NCBI RefSeq assembly: GCF_000014965.1
Contig: NC_008554.1
Coordinates: forward strand, 1,538,001-1,602,000
Source of the DNA: Syntrophobacter fumaroxidans MPOB
GTDB lineage: Bacteria > Desulfobacterota > Syntrophobacteria > Syntrophobacterales > Syntrophobacteraceae
Reading direction: 5' to 3'
DNA: 64,000 bases
Position 1 is the first letter of the stretch. Each line of letters begins with the position of its first letter. Shown here in pieces: positions 8,356-17,163 of the stretch. Position numbers and translations under genes: made by a program. The notes beneath the pieces were generated by a model. It was not told the origin of the DNA and searched no databases. It worked only from the letters and a program-made list of their open reading frames with translations.

Positions 8356-9264
8356 TCAGTGCCGGTAAATACCGCTGCAAATGATGACGCCGAACGTCAG
8401 CTCGAAATACAGGACCTTGGTTTGCTCGGTCCTGGTCAAGGGGTCTCCCCATTTGTATTCCACCCAGCCGGAACCTTCAGCGTTGGCGGTGTCCACAATT
8501 TCCTTGACAAATTGCCTGCCGTCGGCGTCGAGGATGTGATAGAAATTCTTCCCGATATATCTGCTGTTTACCCCGTGAGCGAGCATCACGCCGGCAGGGT
8601 CCAGCACAAAAATATACTGCTCGCCTCTGACAAATCGTCCGCGCGGGTTCGAGAATTCGGCAAGAGCGGCCGCCGTGCCGTTGGCCCTGATAAATGCGGC
8701 AGACTGCTCCACAAAACGCCTGGCGTCATCGGGCACCAGTTCGTCCCCCCGCTCTTCCGCTTCCGTCTCCATCCTCGAGTCTCCGGGGGGAAAAACATCC
8801 GCGGGAGCGGCGGGATACGCATCCTCATTGTGCGGGTGTTCCGGCATGACGCAGGCGGGGCTGTCCCCGTAAACCCCGCTGCAGATGATAACGCCGTGGG
8901 TTTTTTCAAAGTACACGATTTTCGGCCGTTCCGTCCTGGTTACGGGGTCGAGCCACTTGTATTCCACCCAGCCGCAACCTTCGGCGTTGGCGGTATCGAC
9001 GATCTCCTTATTGAAGCTCTTGCCGTCACAATCCGTGACGTAATAGAAATCCTGGCCAACAAAGGTTTCGTTGATCGGGTGGGCAACCATGACCCCGGTG
9101 GAATCCAACACGTAGATATACTGGTCGCTTTTGACAAAGCGCCCGCGTTGGCTGGAGAATTCAGCCAAGGCAATCGCTTTGGGCATCCTTTTGTAAAAGG
9201 CCACTCCCTCCTCCACCAGGCGCCTCGCCCTATCCAGGAGCGGCTTGATATCGAGCTCTCTCAT
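8356..9264 (-). CDS. Soluble tandem Cache-domain protein
   Basis: A 302-residue protein made of two copies of a single-Cache (sCache_2-like) domain, about residues 1-135 and 175-302. The halves share ALAEFS, RGRFV, QYI.VLD..GVM.AH, KEIVDTANAEG.GWVEYKW and GVIICSG. They are joined by an acidic, Pro-rich linker. Cache domains normally sit between two membrane helices as extracytoplasmic ligand sensors of chemoreceptors or kinases. This protein has no signal peptide, no membrane helix and no output domain, so it appears to be a free cytoplasmic ligand-binding protein. The start is ATG 9262-9264 and it is a single gene. Confidence 0.8.
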   Translation of the reverse strand: MRELDIKPLLDRARRLVEEGVAFYKRMPKAIALAEFSSQRGRFVKSDQYIYVLDSTGVMVAHPINETFVGQDFYYVTDCDGKSFNKEIVDTANAEGCGWVEYKWLDPVTRTERPKIVYFEKTHGVIICSGVYGDSPACVMPEHPHNEDAYPAAPADVFPPGDSRMETEAEERGDELVPDDARRFVEQSAAFIRANGTAAALAEFSNPRGRFVRGEQYIFVLDPAGVMLAHGVNSRYIGKNFYHILDADGRQFVKEIVDTANAEGSGWVEYKWGDPLTRTEQTKVLYFELTFGVIICSGIYRH

Positions 9265-9668
9265 GAGTTCCCCTTTTCGGATTCGGGCAGGGAGCAGGGC
9301 GGTTCACACAGGAATCCCTCTCTGCTTCCGGTTGGAATGGAGCTTTTCCAAGGGGCCTCCGACTCTCATCGGGGAACCCGGCTCCTGAACAATCGCGTCG
9401 AATTCCGGCAGCACGCGGGAAAAAACCCGAGAAAACCCCCTCTTCGCCGCTCCCGCAAGCGGCCGGAAGCTGCGGGTCACGACAAATCGTGAAATTCTGT
9501 CGAAACCCGGCGTCTTTTGATGCAACCGGCCATTGAGCTTCAATGCATACAACGATGCATGAAAATCATCAACCGCGTTTCCGCGCAGACCGGAATCCAA
9601 CAGGGTTGTTCAGGCCCTCCGGGCCACCGCCGCCGGGAGACGAGCGAGATGAAAGGTGCAACGGGCTT
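9265..9668. other. Intergenic, no gene seen
   Basis: This 400-bp stretch lies between two minus-strand genes. I see only short shadow frames, and no clear promoter or terminator. Confidence 0.4.
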
Positions 9669-11207
9669 CTAGTCTATGCGGCAAACAAGGTTGAGCCCTG
9701 GCTCGAATCGCTCGGGACCTCTTGTCACCGGCTTTCCAACTTCCCGCGCAATGGTGCGAAGCATTCCCTTGAAAAGTATCCGATGAGCGCCGTACAGACT
9801 GTACCAGTAGGCAAGACCGAGAAAACCCTTGGGGAGAAAGCGCGCCACCTGCTGGAGCTCGCATTCGTTCCGACCGAGCGGGCAAATTCTGAACTCCAGG
9901 ATGGCCTCGCCGGGGAGCTTCATCTCCGAGAGCAAAAGCAGCCGGAAAGGGGCGGAGACTTCGAGCACTCTCCAGAAGTCCAGGGCATCGCCGACGTAGA
10001 GGTTCCTTGGGTCCCGCCTTCCGCGCAGGAGACTGGTTCCGCCGAACAGCTTGTCCAGCCATCCGCGGATTCTCCAGAGCGGCCCGCCATAGTACCACCC
10101 GGTTCGCCCTCCGATCCTGACGATGTGTTCCCAGATCTCCCCGGGCGATGCCTCGATCCGTATCCTGTAGGCGCAAGCCAGGACGGTTCCGCCGGCGTAT
10201 GGCTCATCCCCGCAGTAGGTCCATTCGGGAGGCAGAAGCCGGCCCGCATCGGTCCAGCAGGCTTCGACCCGATGACGCTCGATTTTCTCGATGGCGCGCT
10301 CGATCGCATCCCGGCACGTCATGAGATCCTGCGGGATGATCCGGCGTATGCGTTCATCCCTGCACACCACCTCGTTGAGGAGCCCTTCGGTCAGAGCCCT
10401 CCCCAGCGGGGCCGGAACGGGGGTTACGAAGGAAATCCAGAGCGCGCTCATTTGCGGGGATATGAACGAGACCGGGATGACGACCCGCTCGCGCAGGCCC
10501 GCCGCGCAGGCGTAGATCCTTATCAGGCGCTCGTAAGTGACCACCTCCGGTCCCCCGATGTCAAAGGTCTGCCCGATCGTTTCTTCCTTTTCGAGGCAGC
10601 CCACAAGGTAGTTGAGCACGTTCCTGATGCAGATGGGCTGGACGGGGGTGTGTACCCAGCGCGGCGTGAGCATGACGGGGAGCCGGTCGACAAGGTAACG
10701 CAGTATTTCGAACGAGGCGCTCCCCGACCCGAGGATCATCGCAGCCCGCAAGGTGGTGACCGGAACGGGACCGGTGCGCAGAATTCTCGCCACCTCCAGC
10801 CGGGAGCGGAGGTGCTTGCTGAGCATCGGGTCGCTCTCGTCCCCCAGCCCCCCGAGGTAAATGATGCGCTCAAGCGTTGAGCCGCCCGACGCCTCGACCA
10901 TGTTCCACGCCGCAAGACGGTCCAAATCGGCAAAATCCCGATGGGACGTGCTCATGGAATGGACCAGGTAGAATGCCGCCCAGCACCCCCGCACCGCTCT
11001 CTTGAGGGACCGGACGTCCAGTACGTCCCCCCGCACCGCTTCGAGCCTCGCATGAGTGGCCCACGGCCGCGATTCCAGCTTGGACAGGGACCGGCCCATC
11101 ACCCGAACCGTATACCCCAGTTCGAGCAGCTTCGGCACCAGGCGGCCCCCGATGTACCCGGTTGCGCCGATGACCAGGATAGGCCTCGTCTTTCTCGGGT
11201 CGGACAT
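9669..11207 (-). CDS. SDR-family NAD(P)-binding oxidoreductase with C-terminal DUF2867
   Basis: A 512-residue two-domain protein. The N-terminal half is an atypical short-chain dehydrogenase/NmrA-like fold with the dinucleotide-binding motif VIGATGYIGGRL (about residues 11-22) and YLVHSMS and YLGGLG segments in place of the classical YxxxK. The C-terminal half (from about residue 330) matches DUF2867: WEHIVRIGG, GWYYGGPLW, VGDALDFWRV and LARF/ARFLPKG-like ends, a START-like ligand pocket. This fused arrangement is common in many bacteria, and its substrate is unknown. The start ATG is at 11205-11207. The gene stands alone. Confidence 0.82.
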   Translation of the reverse strand: MSDPRKTRPILVIGATGYIGGRLVPKLLELGYTVRVMGRSLSKLESRPWATHARLEAVRGDVLDVRSLKRAVRGCWAAFYLVHSMSTSHRDFADLDRLAAWNMVEASGGSTLERIIYLGGLGDESDPMLSKHLRSRLEVARILRTGPVPVTTLRAAMILGSGSASFEILRYLVDRLPVMLTPRWVHTPVQPICIRNVLNYLVGCLEKEETIGQTFDIGGPEVVTYERLIRIYACAAGLRERVVIPVSFISPQMSALWISFVTPVPAPLGRALTEGLLNEVVCRDERIRRIIPQDLMTCRDAIERAIEKIERHRVEACWTDAGRLLPPEWTYCGDEPYAGGTVLACAYRIRIEASPGEIWEHIVRIGGRTGWYYGGPLWRIRGWLDKLFGGTSLLRGRRDPRNLYVGDALDFWRVLEVSAPFRLLLLSEMKLPGEAILEFRICPLGRNECELQQVARFLPKGFLGLAYWYSLYGAHRILFKGMLRTIAREVGKPVTRGPERFEPGLNLVCRID

Positions 11208-11698
11208 ATCGTTTCTCTGCCGGTGAACGGTTTGCGCCTCAAATGACCGTGCATCAACCGGAAAGTCTGAGCATGGCTATGCCGGATTGGTTTCGGAACA
11301 AAAGAATCATATCATTTTGAACGCTTCCGGGAAATGCTGTCGGGGGTTCGTCGGGAACTGTCCGTTGAGGCCGTCCGTTACGCGCGTGCGCACGTTGGTT
11401 CGAATCCCGATAGCAATGTGGTGAAGTATAAAACCGTCCGTTGCGCGCGGGTATGCGTGCTGGTTCCCTGGCTGGCGTCTGCATGGCAGCCGGGCCCGTC
11501 CGTTACGCGCGCGCAGGCGAGCTATCGGAAGTGAAAAGTGTAGGTTTGACCCCGTAACCGCGCGCGCAGGCGTGCCCTCGGTTGACAAGCGACGTGAAAT
11601 CCGGATTATAGCGTGACCCGACAACCTTTTCCGACGAAAAGACGGCGTCGAGCTCAAACCCATTTCGACGCCTTCAGTCGGATTGCCGCGGGTTGTCG
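11208..11698. other. Intergenic with degenerate direct repeats
   Basis: No gene is seen. The stretch holds four related copies of a GC-rich motif spaced about 60 bp apart, listed separately. Confidence 0.5.
11371..11577. repeat. Four degenerate direct repeats, about 60-bp period
   Basis: Copies begin at 11371, 11434, 11496 and 11552 (intervals 63, 62 and 56). The shared core is CCGTCCGTTACGCGCG with a GC-rich tail; copy 2 has one change in the core, and copy 4 has lost the CGTT part. The sequence between copies is unrelated. The pattern resembles a decayed CRISPR-like or clustered repeat locus, but the spacing is irregular and no cas gene is in the window. Confidence 0.5.
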
Positions 11699-12118
11699 TC
11701 ATGCCTCGTCGTCATCCTTCGGCCCGGGCCGGAAATGGGGGTTCCAGGCCACCTCCCACAAATGCCCGTCGGGATCGGCGAAATACCCGGAATGGCCGCC
11801 CCAGAACACATCCGCGGCCGGCTTGATGAGCTTTCCACCGGCTTGGACGGCCTGACCCAGTATCTTCGCGACATCCTCTCTGCTCGACACCACATGGGCC
11901 AGCGTGATTCCTCGAAAACCGGCCCCGTTTGCATCGACGGCGGCATCTTCGGCGAGGTCGTTCCACGGGTACAATGACAGCCACGAGCCGTTCAGCATGA
12001 AAAAGGCGGCACCCCCTTCAAACGGCATGCGGGGAAAGCCGAGCCCTTCCTCATAGAACCGGACCGCTCTTGCCATGTCGGCAACACCGAGCGTGATCAT
12101 GCTGATGAACGGTTTCAT
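11699..12118 (-). CDS. VOC/glyoxalase-bleomycin-resistance family protein
   Basis: A 139-residue vicinal-oxygen-chelate fold protein. The two beta-alpha-beta-beta-beta modules are clear: ITLGVADMARAVRFYEEGLGF at the N-terminus and FADPDGHLWEVAWNP near the C-terminus (the usual DPDG and W.. motif with a Glu metal ligand). Such small proteins may be metal-dependent isomerases, dioxygenases or binding proteins; nothing here decides which. ATG 12116-12118 is preceded on the minus strand by GAAGGAGG (12124-12131), so the longer frame from 12163 is not used. Confidence 0.85.
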   Translation of the reverse strand: MKPFISMITLGVADMARAVRFYEEGLGFPRMPFEGGAAFFMLNGSWLSLYPWNDLAEDAAVDANGAGFRGITLAHVVSSREDVAKILGQAVQAGGKLIKPAADVFWGGHSGYFADPDGHLWEVAWNPHFRPGPKDDDEA

Positions 12119-12369
12119 CACCCGCCTCCTTCGAATATGCTCCCAGGTTGAGCCGGAGCTCAAGTCACACGCTCCGGCGTGCGGTCACGCTTCTTTGTCT
12201 TTCCACGGCTTTCGTTTCAGTGCCGGGAGCCGCATCACATCTTCCACGACCCTGACGATGCCGGACATCTTCAGCCGGATGGCCGGTCGAAAGCAGGTTA
12301 TCAGCTCTCGATCAGGCGCTCTCGCCGCCGCGGAGCGGATACTCGGTGCGGCGTCCCGTTGTGACAGAA

Positions 12370-13005
12370 TCAATCGCCGCTGCTCGCTCCGGCCGTCAAC
12401 TCTTCGAGGATCAACAACATGCCGAGCGCGACCGGCGCTGACAGAACATGACTGCCCTTGAAACTGACAAGGGCTTTGTCCACAGGGGTGAGAAAAGCCC
12501 TGAGCTTCTGCCACAAGCCCTTGGGCTGTCCTTCATGGCGTGCAAGGTCAGTGATCTTTCCCACGACCTCATCGCCTTCCATAAGCGCCCAATCATCCGG
12601 CCCGACGCCCAGTACCCGATCGATTAGACCTTTTCGGGGATCGACCACGCGGCAAAGCTCCCTGTCCCGGCCATCCGACAGCGTGAGGATGACTCGGTGG
12701 ACCGGGTTCATCAGCTTACGCGAAAGATTCCGGTCGAACTGCACGGCGAGGGATCGATTCGGACCGGTAAGAATCCAACGGGTAGGCAGTATCTTGCGAT
12801 TTGGATTCATGGTCCATGTTTCCCGGTCTTTGTCGATGATCGAGACCAGGGAGAAAGTGGCGTGCCCCAAGACATCGCAATGAGCCATAATGTCTTGGGT
12901 GTGCTCATCGACGATCTCGCGGGTGGTTCGATAGTTCTCCGCCACGCCTCCTTTACGAGAGAATTTGCGAATGCGATAGATTGCCTGATTCGTAGACTCG
13001 ATCAT
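12370..13005 (-). CDS. Tubby-C/scramblase-like conserved protein (weak assignment)
   Basis: A 211-residue soluble protein. YRIRKF near the start, a series of short hydrophobic strands, GLIDRVLGVGPDD, then DDWALMEGDEVVGKI and a hydrophobic C-terminal helix (APVALGMLLILEEL) recall tubby-C-like or LURP-one/scramblase-related proteins, which form a closed beta barrel around a central helix. The match is only by pattern and the function is unknown. The start at ATG 13003-13005 (MIESTNQ) is preferred to the longer frame from 13098. It lies upstream of the VOC gene on the same strand with a 250-bp gap. Confidence 0.5.
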   Translation of the reverse strand: MIESTNQAIYRIRKFSRKGGVAENYRTTREIVDEHTQDIMAHCDVLGHATFSLVSIIDKDRETWTMNPNRKILPTRWILTGPNRSLAVQFDRNLSRKLMNPVHRVILTLSDGRDRELCRVVDPRKGLIDRVLGVGPDDWALMEGDEVVGKITDLARHEGQPKGLWQKLRAFLTPVDKALVSFKGSHVLSAPVALGMLLILEELTAGASSGD

Positions 13006-13376
13006 GGTGCTGGGTTTCTCCCGCGCGTTTTCATGCGCATCCGGGGACAGACCGCTATGGTCCGTCGCGGCACGTCGACCGGGTGCAACTTTCCACAAGC
13101 ACCCTCAAAAGAACCGGCCCCCGGCGACGAATATTCCAACCACGAGGGCACGCCTCACAATTCCGGCACGATGAGATATGCCGGCCATCGCCCGCCCGCC
13201 GGTCATTGCCCGCCCGCCGTCCATCGCCCGCCTGAATTCGCATATGCCAGGGGTTGCGGAAAGCCCGGGATCGCCTTCCGCGAAAGCAAAGGCCTCGCTC
13301 CACGAGGCGGGCGCATTAACCCGAATAAGCCGGCCAATAACGTATCGGCATAAAGGAGTTGCCGGCTAAAAATGAC
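13006..13376. other. Intergenic, small GC-rich direct repeats
   Basis: No gene is seen. At about 13185-13233 an 18-19-bp GC-rich unit (CATCGCCCGCCCGCCGGT and variants) occurs three times in tandem. Nothing else stands out. Confidence 0.45.
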
Positions 13377-13377
13377 T

Positions 13378-13405
13378 AAAGCCCGGGAGGAACCTCCCGG
13401 GCTTT
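13378..13405. terminator. Strong hairpin terminator, probably for tRNA-Pro
   Basis: AAAGCCCGGGAGG (13378-13390) pairs with CCTCCCGGGCTTT (13393-13405). A T-run follows on the plus strand, and TTTAGTCATTTTT on the minus strand. It lies about 80 bp beyond the 3' end of the minus-strand tRNA gene, so it probably ends that transcript; it may work in both directions. Confidence 0.75.
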
Positions 13406-13484
13406 TTATCTATGGTATCACTATCAGTGACACCTCTTGGCAGTCAATGTACTCTCCGCCATTCTATAAGCTGTTGAATTTGTT

Positions 13485-13561
13485 TGGTCGGGACGACTGG
13501 ATTCGAACCAGCGACCTCTGCGTCCCGAACGCAGCGCTCTACCAGGCTGAGCCACGTCCCG
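13485..13561 (-). tRNA. tRNA-Pro (anticodon CGG)
   Basis: Read on the minus strand, a full cloverleaf is present. The acceptor stem CGGGACG pairs perfectly with CGTCCCG, followed by A and an encoded CCA (3' end at 13485). The D arm has GCTCAGCCTGGTAGAGC. The anticodon stem CTGCG/CGCAG closes the loop TTCGGGA, giving anticodon CGG at positions 34-36. The T arm has GGTTCGAATCC. The total is 77 nt. This tRNA reads proline CCG, a frequent codon in a GC-rich genome. Confidence 0.95.
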
Positions 13562-14394
13562 ACCCGAACTTGGATGATTTAACAAAAAACCCGCTCCCTG
13601 TCCAGTTGTTTCACACCGTTTGTTTCACACCGTTCTTTCACACTGAACCCTTTCCGGAGCGGGTGCCTGCAGCCCGACTTCCTGCTTCCTTACCGGGGGA
13701 ATGCATGTTCTTCACATGCGCGGGATGTTCGATATTTTCAGATCGGACGGTCGTCACCCCTTTTCGTTCCGTGTTGATTTGGAGCCCCGGATCAGTGAAA
13801 ATGCAATCCGGGCCGGTGGAATCAGGCGATTCGAGGGTCTCGGTCTTCGTCTTTTGCGGATTCGGATAGCCGCTTGCCCGGGGTTACCCCCGGCCGGATC
13901 GCTCCTATATCGCCACGGGCTTGCGGAGGTTACGCGACGCAGTGGTTCGTCGTGACCGGAGCCGTGCAGGGAAGGCCAAGGGGAGTCCGGCCCTGCCCCG
14001 ATCGTGGGCCCGCAAGACCGTGCCCACCTTGTGCGACCTCGCCCGTTCGCAGGTCGAAAAGCGCGTTTGCTCCAACGACTTTGAACGTGACTCCGGCGTT
14101 CCCAGAGTCCGGGACCTGGGGGCAAGGGCACGGAAGCCGGGTTTCGTCCGGGAGTCCCGCCGGAGCGGGAACGACCCACGGTTTGTAACACGCAGGACGT
14201 CTCGCGAACCTGAGTCCCCGCCTGAGCGGGAATGATGGGCCATGGCGCTGAAGACGCGCCGACGTTTTGCCGGAGCCTCCGCCAATGCGGGAATGCGGTT
14301 CACGTTTTCATGTCGCGTTGCGGGCCGTGGGCTCACGGGAATGTGCGGAGCCTGACGATCGCGGCTCCCGACACGTGCAAATCGAGGATACCGG
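13562..14394. other. 830-bp stretch without a convincing gene; short palindromes
   Basis: Several overlapping frames exist on both strands, but none has a ribosome binding site plus protein-like composition. Near its end there are short hairpins of the form TCCCGC-n4-GCGGGA (14155-14170) and CCCGC-n4-GCGGG (14217-14230), both followed by AA-GA-type tails; these look like scattered REP-like palindromes. Confidence 0.45.
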
Positions 14395-16599
14395 ATGATC
14401 CGAAGGGAAATCCCACGCGGTGCCGAACCCGACTCCCCCTCTGCCGAATCCGTTTCGGCCGCGGCCGAACCCGCCTCGCAAACAGCTGCCCTCGGGTCAT
14501 CCACTCCCGGTTCCGACTCACCCGAAACCGGGCACGACTCAGCCGCAACTCAACCCGGATCATCCGTGGGAGATCCCAAGTCACCCACCCCGGATTCCGG
14601 CTCATCTGCGGGTAGACCCGGATCATCCGCAACCGTCCGCGAGCCGCACACTGCCGATCCCGGCTCGCCTCCAACCGAACCCGGCTCAGCCGCGTTCGAC
14701 CCCGGCCCGCTCACAGCCGACGCCCAGGCGCCCGACGGCGCAGTCCCTTGCGACGACTCCCCTTCCCTGCTCTCCAAAACGGCTTCATTCCCGCATCTGC
14801 CCGGAGTCTACCTGTTCAAGGACGCCTCCGGCGCGGTGCTCTACGTCGGGAAAGCCATCGACCTGCGCAAGCGCATCGCCAGCTACTTCAAGAGCACCGG
14901 TCCGATCCCCGTGAAGACGCGCGCGCTCATGGGGAAAGCCGCGGACATGGAATACGTCGTCACCTCCAACGAGAAGGAAGCCCTGCTCCTCGAGGCGAGC
15001 CTCATCAAGAAACACCGACCGCGTTACAACGTGGTCCTGCGCGACGACAAGAACTACCCGGCGCTGCGCATCGACCCCCGCGAACCTTTCCCGCGACTCG
15101 AAGTGGTCCGCCGATTCCAGAGGGACGGGGCACTCTACTTCGGCCCATACCACTCCGCGTACGCACTCCGGGAAACCCTGCGGCTCCTGCACCAGCTCTT
15201 TCCCCTGCGTCTCTGCAAGGGAAAACGGCTGCTCGCCCGCGAACGCCCCTGCCTCAACTACTCGCTCGGCCGCTGCCTCGGGGCTTGTGCCGGGAGAGTT
15301 TCCCCGGAAGACTACCACAAGATGGTGGACGAGGTCGTCCTGTTCCTGCAGGGCAAAACGGACGTGCTCCAGCAGCAGTTGCGCCGGCGCATGGCCGACG
15401 CAGCCGAAGCCCTGAACTTCGAGCTTGCCGCCTACTACCGGGATCGCCTCCAGGGCATTGCTTCCATGCTGGAAAAGCAGCACATCGTCTCCGACCGATT
15501 TCTCAACCAGGACGTGATCGGCCTTCATGTCGGGGAAGAAGGCGCCGAACTGGCGATCCTGTTCGTGCGCAAGGGCACTCTCACCGGCCAGCGGGACTTC
15601 GATCTCCGGGACGCCCAGGGCGAGCCCATGGAGCTGCTGACCGCCTTCATTCAGCAATTCTACCGGGAAGACCGTTACATCCCCGATGAAATCGTGGTAC
15701 CGGCCCCCGTCGAGGCCGAAGCGCTCCTGGAGGAGTGGCTCACCGAATTGAAAGGAAAGCGGGTCCGGGTCTGGGCCGCCAGGCGCGGAGATCGCCGCGA
15801 GCTGCTGGAAATCGCCGGGAAGAACGCCCGGGAACGGTACACCAGCCGGCGAAAGTGGCAGAAACGGGACGTCACCATGCTCCAGAACCTGCAGCGCATT
15901 CTGAAACTCCCGCGTGCCCCTCTGCGCATGGCCTGCGTGGACATCTCGAACATCCAGGGACGGCACGCGGTCGGTGCCGTGGTGGTGTTCTCCGAAGGCT
16001 CCCCGGATAAGGACTCCTACCGCCGCTACCGCATCCACGGCAAGACGGAGCCCGACGATCCCGCAATGATGGCGGAAGTGATCGAACGGCTTCTGAAGAA
16101 CGATGCACCCCTGGCTGAAAGCCTGGATCTGCTCGTGCTCGACGGCGGCAAGAGCCAGCTCAACCGGATTCGCCGACTCATGGAGGAACTGGGAGCCGCC
16201 GAGGGACTTCCGCTCATTTCCATCGCCAAGGAGAAAGAAACCGACCGCGGCGAGAAGGGCCGCGGCCTCTACGAAAAGATATACCTCCCGGGACGCAAGA
16301 ACCCATTATTTCTCCACCACTATCCGGACATTCTGCACCTCTTGCAGCGGCTGCGCGACGAGGCTCACCGCTTTGCCATATCCCATTACAAGAGCCTCCA
16401 TCGAAACGATCTCCTGGCCTCCGCCCTGGATGCCGTTCCCGGAGTGGGTCCGAAGCGGAGCCGGCTGCTCATTCGCCATTTCGGCAGCATGAAAGCCCTG
16501 CGGGAGGCGAGCGTGGAGGATATCGCGCAGGTGCCGGGGGTCCCTCCGACCGTCGCTCGAACCATTTTCAACATTCTGCGGAGCAGCGGCGAGGAATAG
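14395..16599 (+). CDS. uvrC: Excinuclease ABC subunit C with heptad-repeat N-terminal extension
   Basis: UvrC makes the two incisions of nucleotide excision repair with UvrA and UvrB. From about residue 128 the protein is standard: the GIY-YIG nuclease (GVYLFKD...VLYVGKAIDLRKRI), a UVR motif (ALNFELAAYYRDRL), the C-terminal RNase H-like nuclease (CVDISNIQG) and two helix-hairpin-helix motifs (AVPGVGPKRSRLLI, QVPGVPPTVARTI). It is 734 residues long against roughly 600-620 for the family. The surplus is an N-terminal tail with 14 consecutive seven-residue units (listed separately). ATG 14395 has GAGGA at 14384-14388. No ATG, GTG or TTG close to the GIY-YIG domain offers a better start, so the tail is probably translated. 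Confidence 0.93.
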   Translation: MIRREIPRGAEPDSPSAESVSAAAEPASQTAALGSSTPGSDSPETGHDSAATQPGSSVGDPKSPTPDSGSSAGRPGSSATVREPHTADPGSPPTEPGSAAFDPGPLTADAQAPDGAVPCDDSPSLLSKTASFPHLPGVYLFKDASGAVLYVGKAIDLRKRIASYFKSTGPIPVKTRALMGKAADMEYVVTSNEKEALLLEASLIKKHRPRYNVVLRDDKNYPALRIDPREPFPRLEVVRRFQRDGALYFGPYHSAYALRETLRLLHQLFPLRLCKGKRLLARERPCLNYSLGRCLGACAGRVSPEDYHKMVDEVVLFLQGKTDVLQQQLRRRMADAAEALNFELAAYYRDRLQGIASMLEKQHIVSDRFLNQDVIGLHVGEEGAELAILFVRKGTLTGQRDFDLRDAQGEPMELLTAFIQQFYREDRYIPDEIVVPAPVEAEALLEEWLTELKGKRVRVWAARRGDRRELLEIAGKNARERYTSRRKWQKRDVTMLQNLQRILKLPRAPLRMACVDISNIQGRHAVGAVVVFSEGSPDKDSYRRYRIHGKTEPDDPAMMAEVIERLLKNDAPLAESLDLLVLDGGKSQLNRIRRLMEELGAAEGLPLISIAKEKETDRGEKGRGLYEKIYLPGRKNPLFLHHYPDILHLLQRLRDEAHRFAISHYKSLHRNDLLASALDAVPGVGPKRSRLLIRHFGSMKALREASVEDIAQVPGVPPTVARTIFNILRSSGEE
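14428..14721 (+). repeat. 14 tandem 21-bp units coding heptads in the UvrC N-terminus
   Basis: Fourteen in-frame, gapless but diverged 21-bp units code for heptads with the consensus P-G-S-x-x-x-(E/D): for example PDSPSAE, SVSAAAE, PGSSVGD, PGSSATV, PGSPPTE, PGSAAFD and PGPLTAD. Serine at position 3 is nearly invariant (12 of 14). The DNA copies have diverged while the reading frame, length and position-3 Ser are kept. Confidence 0.85.
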
Positions 16600-16695
16600 A
16601 CCGCCGCGCGCGGTTTTTCGCGCCCGCGATCAGGCCCGAACCTCGCGCCCCCACGCTCGCCATGATCGTCGTGAAACCCGGCGGCACATCTTTTA
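16600..16695. other. Spacer after uvrC
   Basis: A short spacer with CCGCGCGCGG followed by TTTTT at 16603-16618. The hairpin would have only a few base pairs, so I do not call it a terminator. Confidence 0.3.
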
Positions 16696-17139
16696 ATACG
16701 GATTTACCTAGAAAATAGACTCCCGGGTGAGTCTGTTTTCATGCTTCGCGGGTGTCGCAGGGGGCATGGATAATTACCTAGAAAATAGATTCCCGGGTGA
16801 GTCTGTTTTCATGCTTCGCGGGTGTCGCAGGGGGCATGGATAATTGCGTTCAAAATGATACTCTAAAAGCGTGGGGGACGTATCCCCCACACCCCCTCGC
16901 CGCTTCGCGGCTCCGTGTGGCGCTGCGGCGGCCTTCGGCCAGTCGCCGACAGCGCCGAGCACTCGGCCTCACGCGCTTGCGCGTGTGGCCGAAACTTGGG
17001 GGGTGCGGGGGAATCATTCCCCCGCTCTTTTGTGCTTGAAAGATCCATCTCTTGAACGCAATTATCCATGCCCCCTGCGACACCCGCGAAGCATGAAAAT
17101 AGTTTCGGCCGGGAATCTATTTTCTAGGTAACTTCGTAT
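16696..17139. repeat. Palindromic repeat element with 70-bp terminal units (MITE-like)
   Basis: A 70-bp unit starting TTACCTAGAAAATAGA and ending GGGGCATGGATAA occurs twice in direct tandem (16704-16773 and 16774-16843, one difference seen) and once inverted (17062-17131). The inverted repeat continues inward as TTGCGTTCAA (16844-16853 with 17052-17061) and a few bases outward (ATACG at 16696-16700 with CGTAT at 17135-17139). The centre holds two more hairpins, GTGGGGGA-CGTA-TCCCCCAC (16871-16890) and GCGGGGGAAT-C-ATTCCCCCGC (17005-17025). No transposase is encoded. The structure suggests a non-autonomous mobile element or a structured intergenic repeat. Confidence 0.75.
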
Positions 17140-17163
17140 AATGAGCCGGGGCACGACGCCCTG

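Noticed and set aside
11390-11415. A GGTTCGAATCCC segment resembling a tRNA T arm
   Set aside because: The flanking bases do not pair as a T stem, and no acceptor or anticodon arm can be found around it.
14395-14760. Treating the heptad region before uvrC as non-coding
   Set aside because: The ATG has a good ribosome binding site, the units keep frame across 14 copies, and no alternative start is near the GIY-YIG domain.
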